A DNA stretch of 61,502 nucleotides from Setomelanomma holmii (taxonomy: Eukaryota > Ascomycota > Dothideomycetes > Pleosporales > Phaeosphaeriaceae): positions 1 to 61,502 of the forward strand of contig ML978310.1 in assembly GCA_010015745.1 (NCBI GenBank). The letters are read 5' to 3'. The position numbers and the translations under genes were made by a program. Positions 1 to 10,357 of this stretch are shown here, in pieces. The notes under the pieces were generated by a model, which did not search any database, was not told the origin of the DNA, and saw only the letters and a list, made by a program, of their open reading frames with translations. Every line of letters starts with the position of its first letter. Position 1 is the stretch's first letter.

Positions 1-521
1 ACACATCAGTGATCAACATCATCAAGAACCCCTTTGAATCTGACAGGGGGAGTTGCTTAGGGAGAGCGAGGTCAGAGCCTAGATAACTCTCTGCTGCAGT
101 TCCTCAGCAATCTTAGCTTCTTAAGGGTTAGTGTAGCTCTCTGCGTGTTAGTCTACCGCTGCCGCAAAGGCCGTAGTGATAGTGTTCTACAGCTAGGCAA
201 TCTGCTGAGTCTTAGTGATGTGGCGTTGGACGGCATCAGAGACGCAAGGTTTGGGAGCGCCCCTACCAGGGTTCAGGCTGCTCAGAAGGGGTGCACGGTG
301 ATGCATGTCCTCCTGGGGCCGTCTTAGGGTGTGTGTATAGAGCTGCTGAGGAATCTTAGGGTCTAGGGACCCTGTGTGCTAGGAGGAGGGAGACTCTGCC
401 ATCCTAACAAGCTCCTTTACGCGACTGCGCGGAGGGCTAGGCAGACGTTAGAGATACTCCCGGAATCAGCGCAGTAAGCTTGTTTAGTTGCTGGGATTAT
501 TAGGGTCTCTAGAGAGGATAT
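1..521. other. degenerate 3' part of a pogo-type transposon
   Basis: This stretch continues the decayed transposase that lies on the minus strand just to its right. Short minus-strand stretches look like a charged, low-complexity transposase tail, but every frame is broken by stops. I see no host gene. The element may run past the left edge of the window, and I could not place its terminal repeat. Confidence 0.5.
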
Positions 522-1904
522 CTAAAAATCAAAAAGTTGGTGTTCGGTGCAATCTATAGGGAAGATCCCAGTAGCTTTGAAGGACTTCAGAATAAGCTTC
601 TCTGACATGCAGCTGCTCTATGCAGCCCAGAGCAGTAGGAAGAAGTCGCCCTTAGTAATAGGAATAAGGCCTTGAGTCTTCAGAAGGTGGGTAGAGAGTT
701 CCTTAGTGTAGGAAGCTGCCAGAGGCGAGAAACAGACTACATCAAGTGGCTGAAGCGTATGAGTACTGTGAGGTGGAAAGACGGCTACAAGTATCCTCTT
801 GTTGATGCAGAGATTCAGAAACTCATTAGTAACATGAGATCCATGGCCATCTACAATGAGGAGTCTCCACTTTCTCCCCAGCCCTGCCTTTCTCTTAGTG
901 AAGCGGTCAAAAATCTGCTCAACCCAGGCTAATCCTACGTCGTTATTCGTCCATCCAGATGGTGTTGAAATGACGAGAACCTTGTGCTTTCCAGCCTCAA
1001 TATCACCCACACAATTAGAGCGGATAGAGCGGTTTTGAGAGGCGTAGATGATACCAGGAGGAAGAGTACTCCCATCAGTGCAGACTCTAGCTAGGACAGT
1101 TATCCACTTACGTGAGCCATCTTGAAGGAGTTGAGTTACCTCTCCAGACTCCCACATCCTCTTACTAAAGATCCTCTTCTGCTTTCCTATTACTCTAATA
1201 GCAAAGCCTTTCTTATCTATATTGTACGTGTGGGCAGGCTCAACGTTATACTCTTTAATCTTTTGATGGAGAAGATCAAAGTAGAGATCGTACTTTGCCT
1301 CAGAGTCAGCGTGGTGGCGTACAGCATTCATGCCCGTAGTCCAGCGTGAGATAAGATGGTCGTCATTTCTCTCAACAAAGCGCGTTACCCAGCCATCTCT
1401 AACGTGCTCATGAGCTATCTCCTCTCCAAATTTTCGCGTCATCTCTCTTGTAGGTGGAAGGCCTTTCTTAGTAAGATCATTAATGTACTCTACAAGTTCT
1501 AACTCCTGTTGTAGGTAGAGCTTTTGTTTCTTGATTCTTCTAGCTGCTATAGACTTCTGGGTGCCCTTGCATCTTTGTATCAACGTAGTCCTTGGTAGGT
1601 TGAATTTTCTAGCATAAGCCCGGTACGACAAATGTTCTCCTAGTTTCTGCGATTTGTATGCTGCAATTGTCTTATCTATAGCTGTCGTGGTGGTGGAGAT
1701 ATAATGCGTTGAAGTTGGTATTATTATCGTGTTACGATGTTGGGGTGGGTCGCTTCGGCGATCGGCACTGTAAAGAATACCAACCAGCCACTGGTGATCC
1801 TGGTATGAAGCGTGCACGGACTTTGCGCTTACCTCCATTTTACCTCTACTATTAAACCCTAGATTCCTGAGCGTCCGAAAAGATGTTTGAAGCGCGATTT
1901 CCAT
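522..1904 (-). pseudogene. pogo/Fot1-type DDE transposase, inactivated
   Basis: This is a Tc1/mariner-superfamily transposase of the pogo/Fot1 kind, which would cut and paste its own element. An N-terminal helix-turn-helix region (around LSYRAYARKFNLPRTTL) is followed by a CENP-B-type DNA-binding stretch and a DDE catalytic core. The core shows the first Asp in YNIDKKGF, the second in LLIVDGHGSH and the third in THTLQPLDVV. An in-frame TAG at 618-620 cuts the protein to 428 residues. Beyond it the same frame continues for 31 codons with a typical pogo ending (SFKATGIFPID) up to a second stop at 522. Family members normally have Asp-Glu in the first motif; here it is Asp-Lys, which fits a G-to-A change. 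The element is very probably dead. Confidence 0.9.
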
Positions 1905-2202
1905 TGGAATATGAATAAATAAGTCACTCAGGTGGAGTTCAACATACCTTCGGATGCATTTAAAGTTTGGCGCTTTACTTTCTCGTCATTGGCTGGCATC
2001 AGAGCAAGCACGTCCTTGGTATTACGCATATGGACCAGGCAGCTTGAAGGATGACTTCAAGCTCATGAGGAAACCAGATTTATAAAGAGATGGAGTAGTT
2101 GCTCTCAAGAACTTACAACTCATTGCATGTACATTCACCTCATCCCATTCTCGTAACCACGATCTTATTGAATCTCATCCTCCTCCCATTCTTACAGCCA
2201 CA
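1905..2202. other. intergenic, transposon flank to SDR gene
   Basis: About 300 bases lie between the transposase start and the dehydrogenase ATG. They presumably hold the 5' flank of the transposon and the promoter of the dehydrogenase. A pyrimidine-rich stretch directly precedes the ATG at 2203. No gene is visible. Confidence 0.4.
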
Positions 2203-3095
2203 ATGACACCCCTAGTCTGGCTCATCACAGGCTGCACATCCGGCTTTGGCAAACATTTTGTTCATCAGATCCTGGCGCGAGGCGACAAAGTGATCGCGAC
2301 GGGTCGCAACTTCGCCAAACTAGTGCCCGCTGAAGGGAACAGGAGTCGATGTGCTTCAACTCGATGTCACGGACACACAACAAAGTCTTGACGCAACAAT
2401 GGCTAAAACGATCGGGATACACGGCCGGATCGATGTCTTGGTGAATAATGCGGCGTTTATACAAGCCGGAGCTGTGGAAGATCTCGAGTCAGTCAAGTCA
2501 CTTGCCCATAGCAAACGGAACAGCCGGCTAACATGGTCTAGACATGAAGACTGGCTCGCCGAGTTCGACACAAACGTATTCGGCGTGATCAAAGTCACAA
2601 AAGCTCTACTCCCCCATTTCCGCACACGCAAGGCGGGGACCATGGTCTTCATTAGCTCGCGATCAGGATGGGTTGGCGATCCGTTCGTGCCAGCGTACTT
2701 GGGGTCAAAGTTCGCTCTCGAGGGTACTTACCAGTATCCCATCCCTCAACAAACTGCATAGCTAAGATGGTAATGCAGGCATCGTCGAATCCCTCCGCCC
2801 AGATACCTCGCCCCTAGGCATCTGCACCATGCTCATTGAGCCAGGCCGTTTCCAAACCAAGCTGCTCTCCTCGAGAAACATGGTACCTAGATACTCCACA
2901 ATCCCAGATTATGGGCAAGCTTCGAAGGACTTCTTCGCGGGATTGGCGAAGGAAGATATGAACCAGCCAGGCGTTACGGCCAAGGGCGCGAGTATCATTC
3001 TGAATCTTGTGCGGAAAGAAGGCGTGGCGGAGGAAAGAGATGTGCCGTGGAGATTACTGATTGGAACGGATTGCTATGAGGGGATTAAGGAATAG
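2203..3095 (+). CDS. short-chain dehydrogenase/reductase, with an apparent 1-nt frameshift
   Basis: This is a classical NAD(P)-dependent short-chain dehydrogenase, about 260 residues once the frame is corrected. Visible motifs are the Rossmann glycine motif TGCTSGFG near the N terminus, NNAA, the serine region FISSRSGW and the catalytic Tyr-Lys pair in AYLGSKFALEG. Two introns are placed at 2488-2541 (54 nt, branch CTAAC) and 2724-2778 (55 nt). Exon 1 and exon 2 are in different frames. One surplus base, for example in the CCC run at 2326-2328, would restore a continuous protein through LQLDVTD. No GT..AG intron explains the shift. Either the assembly has an error or the gene is a recent pseudogene. 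The substrate cannot be inferred. Confidence 0.85.
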
Positions 3096-3295
3096 TGTGA
3101 GGACACGCTGGGGGTTTTGAGAGAGTGGCAAGGGGGCGATTACGAGTACGAATTATCCGAAGGGGCAATAGGTAGAGAACATATATGTTCTTGACTTGTA
3201 TTCATGATGCTGTGAAGCTATCCAGGTGTCTCCAACACTAAAGAAAATTCCAAGATCCCGGAATACTCCGAAGCCAGTCAGGCGGCCTCATTCCC

Positions 3296-4162
3296 TCAAC
3301 GGTTGCCGGCGCAAAGCTCGAAGGCGACTCCTTGGACAGTCCTACAGCCACCAACAGGCGGGTCAGGCCTGTAGCCAAACTCCGGGACTACGTATGCCTG
3401 AACTGCACACCACTCATTCGCCTTACACTTAAAGCTGCGACAGTCTCCTCCACCAACAGCCTGAATGCCTCCATCATGTCCAGCACAGCCGCTCAGATCC
3501 TGTTCACCACTTCCATTCTTCATGCAATCGAGGTAGGAAAGATCATAGTAAACCGTCGCGTGGTTGACAGGGTCGACAGTGTACTCCAGCTGCATGGGCG
3601 CAACAGAATTCGTACTCCTGCTGACCTTCAGTGAGATGCCACCGGTCTCGCATTTCCGCATTGGCTCCTTGTATATGTCATTGGGGCTGATAAGCTTGCA
3701 ATCTGCAGCTTCGCCATCGCACGAGGTGTGACCGACAGACCAGATGTAGACAGGGTAGTCGCAGGAGTTTAGCACCGTGACGATATCCGGGATGGTGTCA
3801 AGGGCTCTGAATGGATTCGAGCTGTTGTTGTTGGGGACCGTGGCAGAAGGCGCAGCGATTGGAGACGTAGGCTGCGATGTATTAGTGTGTGGTCCTTGGG
3901 TTAGAGCACTAGATGTCGATACACTTGGGACCTCTGAAGACGGGGCGATTCCGATCGTAAAGGTGCTGGACTCCGCGGTGGTGGAAGTGGAGATCTCAAG
4001 GTCAACAGTGACAGTGATGACCTGGGTGACGGTGACGACCTCGATGTGAGTCTCAAAAGCGCGGTGCTCGAGGGCATGACCTTGAGCATGTCCGTGTCCA
4101 TGAAGGAATCGAGCGGCCGCGGTCCAGACTCGCAGAGCGAGCAAGGCGATGTAGGGACGCAT
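3296..4162 (-). CDS. secreted BYS1/antigenic thaumatin-like protein
   Basis: The 288-residue protein begins with a hydrophobic signal peptide (about residues 1-18). A Ser/Thr/Val-rich linker follows, probably O-glycosylated, with repeats such as VVTVTQVITVTV. The C-terminal half is cysteine-rich, with conserved-looking blocks VLNSCDYPVYIWSVG, LEYTVDPV and YYDLSYLDC. This layout matches the fungal BYS1-domain (antigenic thaumatin-like) family, which are small secreted or wall proteins of unknown biochemical role. The ORF is intronless. It is convergent with the dehydrogenase, with 200 nt between the stops. The start is the first in-frame ATG and directly precedes the signal peptide. Family assignment is from motif recognition only. 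Confidence 0.8.
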   Translation of the reverse strand: MRPYIALLALRVWTAAARFLHGHGHAQGHALEHRAFETHIEVVTVTQVITVTVDLEISTSTTAESSTFTIGIAPSSEVPSVSTSSALTQGPHTNTSQPTSPIAAPSATVPNNNSSNPFRALDTIPDIVTVLNSCDYPVYIWSVGHTSCDGEAADCKLISPNDIYKEPMRKCETGGISLKVSRSTNSVAPMQLEYTVDPVNHATVYYDLSYLDCMKNGSGEQDLSGCAGHDGGIQAVGGGDCRSFKCKANEWCAVQAYVVPEFGYRPDPPVGGCRTVQGVAFELCAGNR

Positions 4163-4908
4163 AGCTTGTGATTTCGCTACAAGTATCCCTAAGCGCGAGT
4201 GTTTGTCGTTACGTTATCGCAACTTGTGAAACCGAGGTGATGCGAGTGAGCGGATTTGCGCCGGAAGTGAACGCCAGCTGGCAAAGGTGAAAGGAGTGTG
4301 TCGGCAGCACTTCGCGCGTGTTGTTGTTATTGTTGACGCGTTGCCTGGGAGCAAGAGCTCGTAAAGTCGAAGTGACGTCCCGTTTATATTGTCAAGCGGG
4401 CATTCGCGCTACCCACGCCAATTTCCTGCCACGGCGCAGTGAAAAGTGAAACCGCCCACGGCATTTCAAGAGCAAACAGTAAGGCTAAGCGAAGGAGGTT
4501 GGCTGTCGGATGTCGCGTGGGGGACGAACTATCCGCTCCCGGCATACGTGTGACTTCGTGCGACTCCCGTGCGCTCACCAAAGACCAGTCAGTGTGAATG
4601 CATGTGACAGTACAAGGGTAGAGCAGTCTCCGGCCTATCAGCCTTGCGTAAGTGAAGGAGAGAAGACCGGGTATAGGTGAGATTGAATGTAGACAGGAGA
4701 AGGACGAGTGAGAACAGGGTCTCCGTACGCCAGCGCTATGCAGCCATGACCCAAGAGAAAATATGTGAAGAGATCAAAGACAACCAAGCTCAGCCTACGG
4801 GCCCCAGAGGAATGGAAGGGTGGGGACTCTTGCGGCTCTGCGAGTAGCAGGAATACATAGGGCCATTGCTTGTTAGCACTGTGTCAATAAGTCTTGGCTT
4901 GGATTGAC
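4163..4908. other. intergenic, no gene seen
   Basis: About 750 bases separate the BYS1-like gene start from the 3' end of the FAD oxidoreductase gene. Only short chance ORFs are present. It should hold the promoter of the BYS1-like gene. Confidence 0.5.
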
Positions 4909-6905
4909 TCACTCATCGTACCCGGTCCAGCCCACGCATTTCCAGCAATTGAATAAGCCAGTGGGGTCATACCGCCTCTTCACCGCCAGCAATCGGTCAT
5001 ACTTGTCTCCGAAGAACGTTTGTTGCCAGTTCTCCTCAAGCCAATCACCTTCGTTCATATAGCACCCACCACCTGGTGTGAGTGCTTTGAACGGTTGCAC
5101 AGACTCCGAAATTGTGTTCTGGATTTGCAATCGTATGTTGGCCGGAGTATCTGAGGTCCAAGCGGCACCCATGATTACCTCCCACAGAGCATTGCGCCAT
5201 TCAGGATGACTGGCAGTCTTGCTGTTATCAGGGTGGTTGACCGGGCCAGTGGCATAGAGCTGAGCGCTGCCGCCCCCTCTATTGGTCAATGAAAACTGCA
5301 TCGCGTTCAAGACAGCTTCAACTAATTGCTCGATATCCTCGGAAGATTCGAACAGACTCCGTGGAATGAAGCGACCCGCCTCCATGAGGCCTAGGCCGAC
5401 CGGGCCATTGCGAGAGACAGCCGGAGTCTCTGTAAACTTGTGCCATGCTGAGAAAGTATCGAAGCTGTAGTACTTGTTCTCTGCGACGATGAGATCTGGG
5501 TATGTGCTTAAAAAACTGTGCCACTGAGACGTGATGGTCTTGATTGCCTCCCGGTCAGAACTCGGCAAGACTTGCAGCGAGCAGATCCCGTCTTTGTGTA
5601 TGAAGTTATAGCCGGCCACACCATTCTCAGCGAAAAGCGTCTGATTTCGAGCTAGTGCTGTAACGATGTCTCGGTGCGCCTGGGACTTGGTAATGTCGAG
5701 TTCACCCTTCGGGTTCGGGAAGTGAGCTTGGAAACTGTAAACGTTGATAGGCACAGCAGTGTGCAGCTGGAACTTGTAGGAGGTCAGGACCGCATAATTG
5801 CCACCACCTCCGCCTCGCATTGCCCAGAACTATTGAGGTCAGCAAATGCGTCATTTACACTTCGTACATCGGCAATACATACTAGGTCTGGATCGCTGCA
5901 CTCGTTGATGATCCGAAATTTGCCGTCAGCGGTGACGACTTCGAACTCGACAGCTTGATCAACCATCAGGCCGTATTTCGGCCCCAAAGGACCATGTCCG
6001 CCGCCTTGACCGAAGCCACCTGCAATTCCCACTGAGCCGACAGCGCCAACAATGACAAGCATGCCGTGCGGTTCGAAGAACGTCCACGCTTCTTGAGCCT
6101 GTACGCCAGCGCCGACTTCGCCTATGTTCTCGTAGCGAGTCTTGCATCCTTGCGGTTGAAAAGACTGATGGTACTTCATGGACTTCATGTTATGTGTCCA
6201 GATCGCCAATGAGTTTGCAGCGTTGGACCTCCCGAAATAGTCATGCCCAGTGTTCTTGATAGACACGCGGATGCCGTGCTGTCGAATAAAGTCAAGTGTC
6301 CTCTCAATATCTTCGGGCTCGTGTACTTCGGCATGGTAGGTCGACAGTCTGCCAAGGGAGCATTCCCCTGACATTGACTCGGAAGGATCCAGCGAATCAA
6401 GAATACAACGCGACTGTCCACAAGTCTCCCAATCTAGGAACTCCATAGCGCCGTACTGAGAAGTGCGCGCATTGCCGTTACCATATGCCTTCGCTACTAG
6501 TTGGCATTGCTCACTGGAGCTGTTGGAGTAGCATGGCGCAGCCCATGGTATCGTCAGCTTCAGATTGCCATTGATGCTCCGGTTGAAGGTGCTCCATTCG
6601 CTAATTGAAGGCCAGCATGCTTGGCCAGGAATGCAAGTGTAATTTAAAGGTAATAGCTGATCTTGTCCTTCGGCTCCCGTCTCTCCATGCGCAGGTGTAC
6701 AACGGGCATGGGAAGTGTTGTATACGCCGAGACATACGTAGAGAACAATCGCAAAGAGGGACAGCTCAGCAACTTTTCTCGCGGTCCTGCTGATATATGG
6801 TAACTGGTTCCTTCTCTTGTGTATTGGTAGATCTTGCTCAAGATACTGCTCGTTAACGCTGACGAACTTCTCAGTCAGAAGTGTGTCCCGTTCACATGGA
6901 GCCAT
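4909..6905 (-). CDS. FAD-linked oxidoreductase (PCMH/berberine-bridge type), membrane-anchored
   Basis: Two exons (6905-5883 and 5829-4909) are joined by a 53-nt intron at 5830-5882 with a GTATGT donor. They encode 647 residues. A hydrophilic N terminus is followed by one hydrophobic segment (about residues 46-62), suggesting a type II membrane anchor with the enzyme on the lumenal or outer side. The PCMH-type FAD-binding domain shows the KNTGHDY motif, whose His (about residue 221) is the usual covalent flavin site, then glycine-rich GGFGQGGGHGPLGP. Splicing restores a conserved FWAMRGGGGGNYAV block. The C terminus (YDPTGLFNCW) fits a berberine-bridge domain. Relatives oxidise alcohols, sugars or secondary metabolites; no substrate can be assigned here. 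Confidence 0.92.
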
Positions 6906-8178
6906 GATGCTGGTGTTGGTGGTGTGGGCGCAAAGGATGGGTGATGTGTTCGAACCTTAACACTCCGACCCCAGCTCCTGTCTTCTTGCTGCCTTTATGT
7001 GGTTGCCGAGGGTCGAGTTCGGAAGTCGCGAGGTCCTCCGTGGGGTGGTTACGACCGCGCCGCAGTATGGTCAACAGCCATCTTCGAGGCAGAAGGCAAC
7101 AGATATGATAGCATGATCGCAATCGAGAATAGAGGCCTCCACCCGACACTAGCCCCCGATAGTCCCAAATTTGGGCAATGGCTAATGCATCTCAGCTTCA
7201 GCCCCCGAGTCCATCGTCCTTCGCATTGGCTAATCAGGGCCTCCAATGCGCCTGCGAATACTCGCTCTCATGTCGTCGTCGACTCAGCGTTGGACGAGAC
7301 CGTTGAGATCGCAGCTCGCCCAGTCACCTCCACGTGAAAATCTGACGTCCCAGGTGAGATGCGATGGGTCACCGCCGGAGTCGCGAACGAACCAGAGTGA
7401 TGGGTTGCGCAAAGGTGTTCTTGCATGGCCCCCTCCGGTTCGCTTGGAGATTCTTAGCGGCTCGTATTTCCAGCGGGAGTTGTGCCTTGCAGCCTGTGTG
7501 AGCCTGCAGCTGACTGATAACAACAACGATTGGCGGAAGCCGATAGCGCGTTGACTGTTCACACGCTGACTGCGATCGGGTGCGCCAATGCCGCGTGGTA
7601 AGGTTTTCGAGGGCTGCGCCTCCACCAGGATAGATACCACTAACTTTGGGGGCCTCACATGAGCTTGTGTCACCAATGACGTTGAGATGTTGCGAGCGCC
7701 ATTGATGTGCCGAGGACTTTGCCGCAAACTATGTTGGTATCCGAGGATGATGAGGGTGTTGGTGATGTGATTTTGTGGTGCTTCATTTACGTATGTGAAG
7801 TGTCCTCCTCCGGTCAACTCTTTGCCGGTGAGAATGCAAAGAGAAGGCAAAGCTACGGCGAAGCGAAGAGAAGGACCCATGTGGACGTGGAAGCTCTGCT
7901 GCAGATGCGATGGTGGGGTGGCTGCCTTGACTGAGACGGAAGGAGCGAGGAAGTTCTCATTGGCTTCACGCTCGTCTGCGATTTGAGCAGAGTCACACAT
8001 CAATTCAGAACTCAAACTGCGTTCCTCGCGATTTCTGTAAATTTGAAGCTCTTGGAATACTGGCTTCAATTCGCGATGGCTAGGGCTAGTTGGCTAGCGC
8101 TACCAGCAGGCTGCAGCCTGGATAAATCCACGGCAGGGTACATCTCTTGGAGACATTGAAACCCAAGTACTGTGAGCG
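6906..8178. other. 1.3-kb intergenic region, no supported gene
   Basis: This lies between the divergent FAD oxidoreductase and F-box genes. A long minus-strand open frame (7284-8069) exists but has no recognisable domain and does not begin with ATG, so I do not call it. The region probably contains both promoters. Confidence 0.5.
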
Positions 8179-9459
8179 ATGTCTACAACAACCATATATA
8201 TCCCCTGCCAAGGCCATCAACACTGCCATTTCCACAAACATTATGGACCTACAACAAGCGATGGAGCTGCACGGGAAATACAATCTGAGGATATCCAGGG
8301 TAGACAGAGCGATGACGCCGCCACCGACACAAGCGACAGCCTTTCAAGAATGCAGCGATTACCACATGAATTGCTGCTGATGGTCTTCGAGTATCTGGAA
8401 GGTCTTGATAAGATCAGCCTTGCATTGACATGTCACTCCCTCTATGACACGCTACGTAAGGATGCACAATTGCGCGTAGGCGCAGCGCGAGGATTGCTAA
8501 GCGTCCTCATCCGGGACCTGAGTGAGCAGTATTGGCACTGCGAGGCATGCAAGACTCTCCATCGACGGTCGAGTGTGTTGCCTAGTCACCCGAGCTTGCT
8601 TGCCACAATCTTTGATACGCAGAGATACCTTGGCAAGCCGCAACGACAACCTGAGGCTGCATTCAGGCTACGCGTTGCAGGTCTGAATACATTCGCCCTT
8701 ACCTTTCCGACAGCGCAGGCAGTCATGAACAAACACTTTCAGAGAGGCAGGACGAAGATCATTGGAAAAAGGCTATGCATCTCGGCCCTAAGATGCCGCG
8801 GCAAATATCTCTTCCCAACGGCAGACGGTGCAGGGACGGGCTTGCGAACGCTGAAGTACGATTTCGAGCCCAGGATCATAATGGATCGATTACTGCTGAA
8901 GGCGACATATAGCTGGGAAGCCGAGGATTACAACGCGGCGCATGAGACGAGTACAGGACATCATGTACACTTCTCGAACGACTCTCAAAGAAGCCAGTAT
9001 CTGGGTGACACCGGGCTGTGGATATGCGAGCACCTGGACATTGAAACGGTGCTGCAAGTTTCAGCAAGGCGCGCCATGACGCGAGAGGAAGTTCGGTGCC
9101 ACTATTGTCCTACCCAGTACTGGGTGCAGCAAGATCAAGAGAAGACTGTTGGTTGTCTGGCCATGATACAAGTATGGCACAATCTCGGATCATGTCGGAA
9201 CCCCAAGGAGGACAGATGGGCGCACATGGTGGGCGACCGCAAGAACACAGAGTACGCATGGCAGAAGTGGTCGAGACTGAAGGGTATATATGGAGAAGAA
9301 GATGTTCGAGACGCGTTCGAATGGATCAGCTTCAGCACTCGATCCGCGTTCGCAGCTGCACCCATCAACAGTGACGGAACCTTCTGCCCAGATCCCTCCA
9401 GCAAGGACTCGTTTCGGCGGCGCAAGCGACTCTCAAGAAGCGTGGGAGAAATCTTGTAA
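8179..9459 (+). CDS. F-box protein
   Basis: The single-exon gene encodes 426 residues. An F-box lies at about residues 59-95 (RLPHELLLMVFEYLEGLDKISLALTCHSLYD), the module that docks substrates to SCF ubiquitin ligases through Skp1. The rest is a fungus-type unknown region with paired cysteines (CEACKTLH, CHYCPTQYW) that may bind metal. The ATG at 8179 is the first in frame; a second Met just before the F-box is an alternative start. The C terminus is basic (RRRKRLSRS). The stop is only 15 nt from the stop of the convergent gene on the other strand. The substrate is unknown. Confidence 0.85.
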   Translation: MSTTTIYIPCQGHQHCHFHKHYGPTTSDGAAREIQSEDIQGRQSDDAATDTSDSLSRMQRLPHELLLMVFEYLEGLDKISLALTCHSLYDTLRKDAQLRVGAARGLLSVLIRDLSEQYWHCEACKTLHRRSSVLPSHPSLLATIFDTQRYLGKPQRQPEAAFRLRVAGLNTFALTFPTAQAVMNKHFQRGRTKIIGKRLCISALRCRGKYLFPTADGAGTGLRTLKYDFEPRIIMDRLLLKATYSWEAEDYNAAHETSTGHHVHFSNDSQRSQYLGDTGLWICEHLDIETVLQVSARRAMTREEVRCHYCPTQYWVQQDQEKTVGCLAMIQVWHNLGSCRNPKEDRWAHMVGDRKNTEYAWQKWSRLKGIYGEEDVRDAFEWISFSTRSAFAAAPINSDGTFCPDPSSKDSFRRRKRLSRSVGEIL

Positions 9460-9474
9460 TTGGTAGTCGTAGCT

Positions 9475-10146
9475 CTAGAAATAGTCAAAGCCATTATACC
9501 ACGCATATCCCAGCACTGTAGCAGCGTTCAACGCGGCGAACGGGAGGCTCATCTCAATAACGCTCCAGATCCACAGTGTGCCAACTGGAGGTGCCGCCTT
9601 CATGACATTGAAGTAGCCGTGCTTATTCCCAGAATATATTAGGTAACAGCCAGCAACAATGGAGCCAGCGCAGAAGGCTATGTCGCGGAAGAGAGGGAAG
9701 CGGTATGAGAAATCGACGTGAGTGAGGTACACGAGGAGTATGAAGACGGGCCATGCAGTCGCTGCACGCTGGAAAATCTCGCCGAAGACGACGTCCTCTC
9801 GATATTGGCTGTAGACAATGACATCGAGAGTGAGATGGAGGGCGGCCATGGAGGTCGAGTACAAGAGAGCATCGCCCACGGCACCGATGGCACCTGCCTC
9901 GTCTTCCGCAGTAAGAGCTGTGTCGTCGACGCGCATTCGACCGTTGGCTTTGTCGAGCTCTTTTTGCCTCTCCTCTGCCAATTCGAACAGCGTCTTGCCT
10001 TTTGGGCCGGAGCGGTCAGGGTGCTTGAGGAGGAAGTTGACGCCATTCTCATCTAGCTCGTCGCTGTTCTTGAAGGCGTTGCCTGTGCTCTTCGCGTTCG
10101 ATTGCGCCTCCTTCGCACGTCGCTCCTTCCGATTGCCAGCAGCCAT
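9475..10146 (-). CDS. conserved fungal multi-pass membrane protein (unknown function)
   Basis: This intronless gene encodes 223 residues beginning MAAGNRKERRAKEA. The basic, charged N-terminal third contains an acidic/amphipathic stretch. The C-terminal two thirds has about four hydrophobic segments (for example WPVFILLVYLTHV, IAFCAGSIVAGCYLIY and the segment near the end). I recognise the layout as a widespread fungal protein of unknown function, possibly the DUF7719 group, but cannot confirm this. The frame stays open upstream of the chosen ATG. I chose 10146 because the upstream sequence would overlap the divergent GPI12 gene. Its 211-nt upstream region is shared with GPI12. Confidence 0.75.
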   Translation of the reverse strand: MAAGNRKERRAKEAQSNAKSTGNAFKNSDELDENGVNFLLKHPDRSGPKGKTLFELAEERQKELDKANGRMRVDDTALTAEDEAGAIGAVGDALLYSTSMAALHLTLDVIVYSQYREDVVFGEIFQRAATAWPVFILLVYLTHVDFSYRFPLFRDIAFCAGSIVAGCYLIYSGNKHGYFNVMKAAPPVGTLWIWSVIEMSLPFAALNAATVLGYAWYNGFDYF

Positions 10147-10357
10147 ATTGTGCTTCGGTATGGGCAGAGTGTGGTCAGATGTTGTGGTGAAGGAAAAGTC
10201 GCGTGCGGCTCTGCGGGCGGACCCTGACTGACGCATGCGGCCAAAGCTCCTTCTCTGGCTGAGATGGCTCTTTCCACCACGCTGTCCACACCATGGCATG
10301 TTCGTCGTACTTTCCCGCAATATAGTCAGCAACTGACTTCTCACTCCATCATCGACC
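10147..10357. promoter_or_regulatory. shared divergent promoter (membrane protein / GPI12)
   Basis: Only 211 nt separate the two divergent start codons, so the genes probably share a bidirectional promoter. I see no specific factor-binding site that I would defend. The role is inferred from geometry alone. Confidence 0.5.

Noticed and set aside
2322..2341. 20-nt GT..AG segment in the dehydrogenase as an intron
   Set aside because: Far too short for splicing, and its removal would not restore the frame.
2203..6905. Secondary-metabolite cluster of the dehydrogenase and FAD oxidoreductase with the MFS transporter
   Set aside because: No synthase or cluster regulator is present, and the transporter is 28 kb away among housekeeping genes.
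7284..8069. 261-codon minus-strand open frame between the FAD oxidoreductase and F-box genes
   Set aside because: It begins without ATG, shows no domain or compositional pattern of a protein, and lies in a promoter-rich divergent region. It is slightly longer than expected by chance, so it stays possible.
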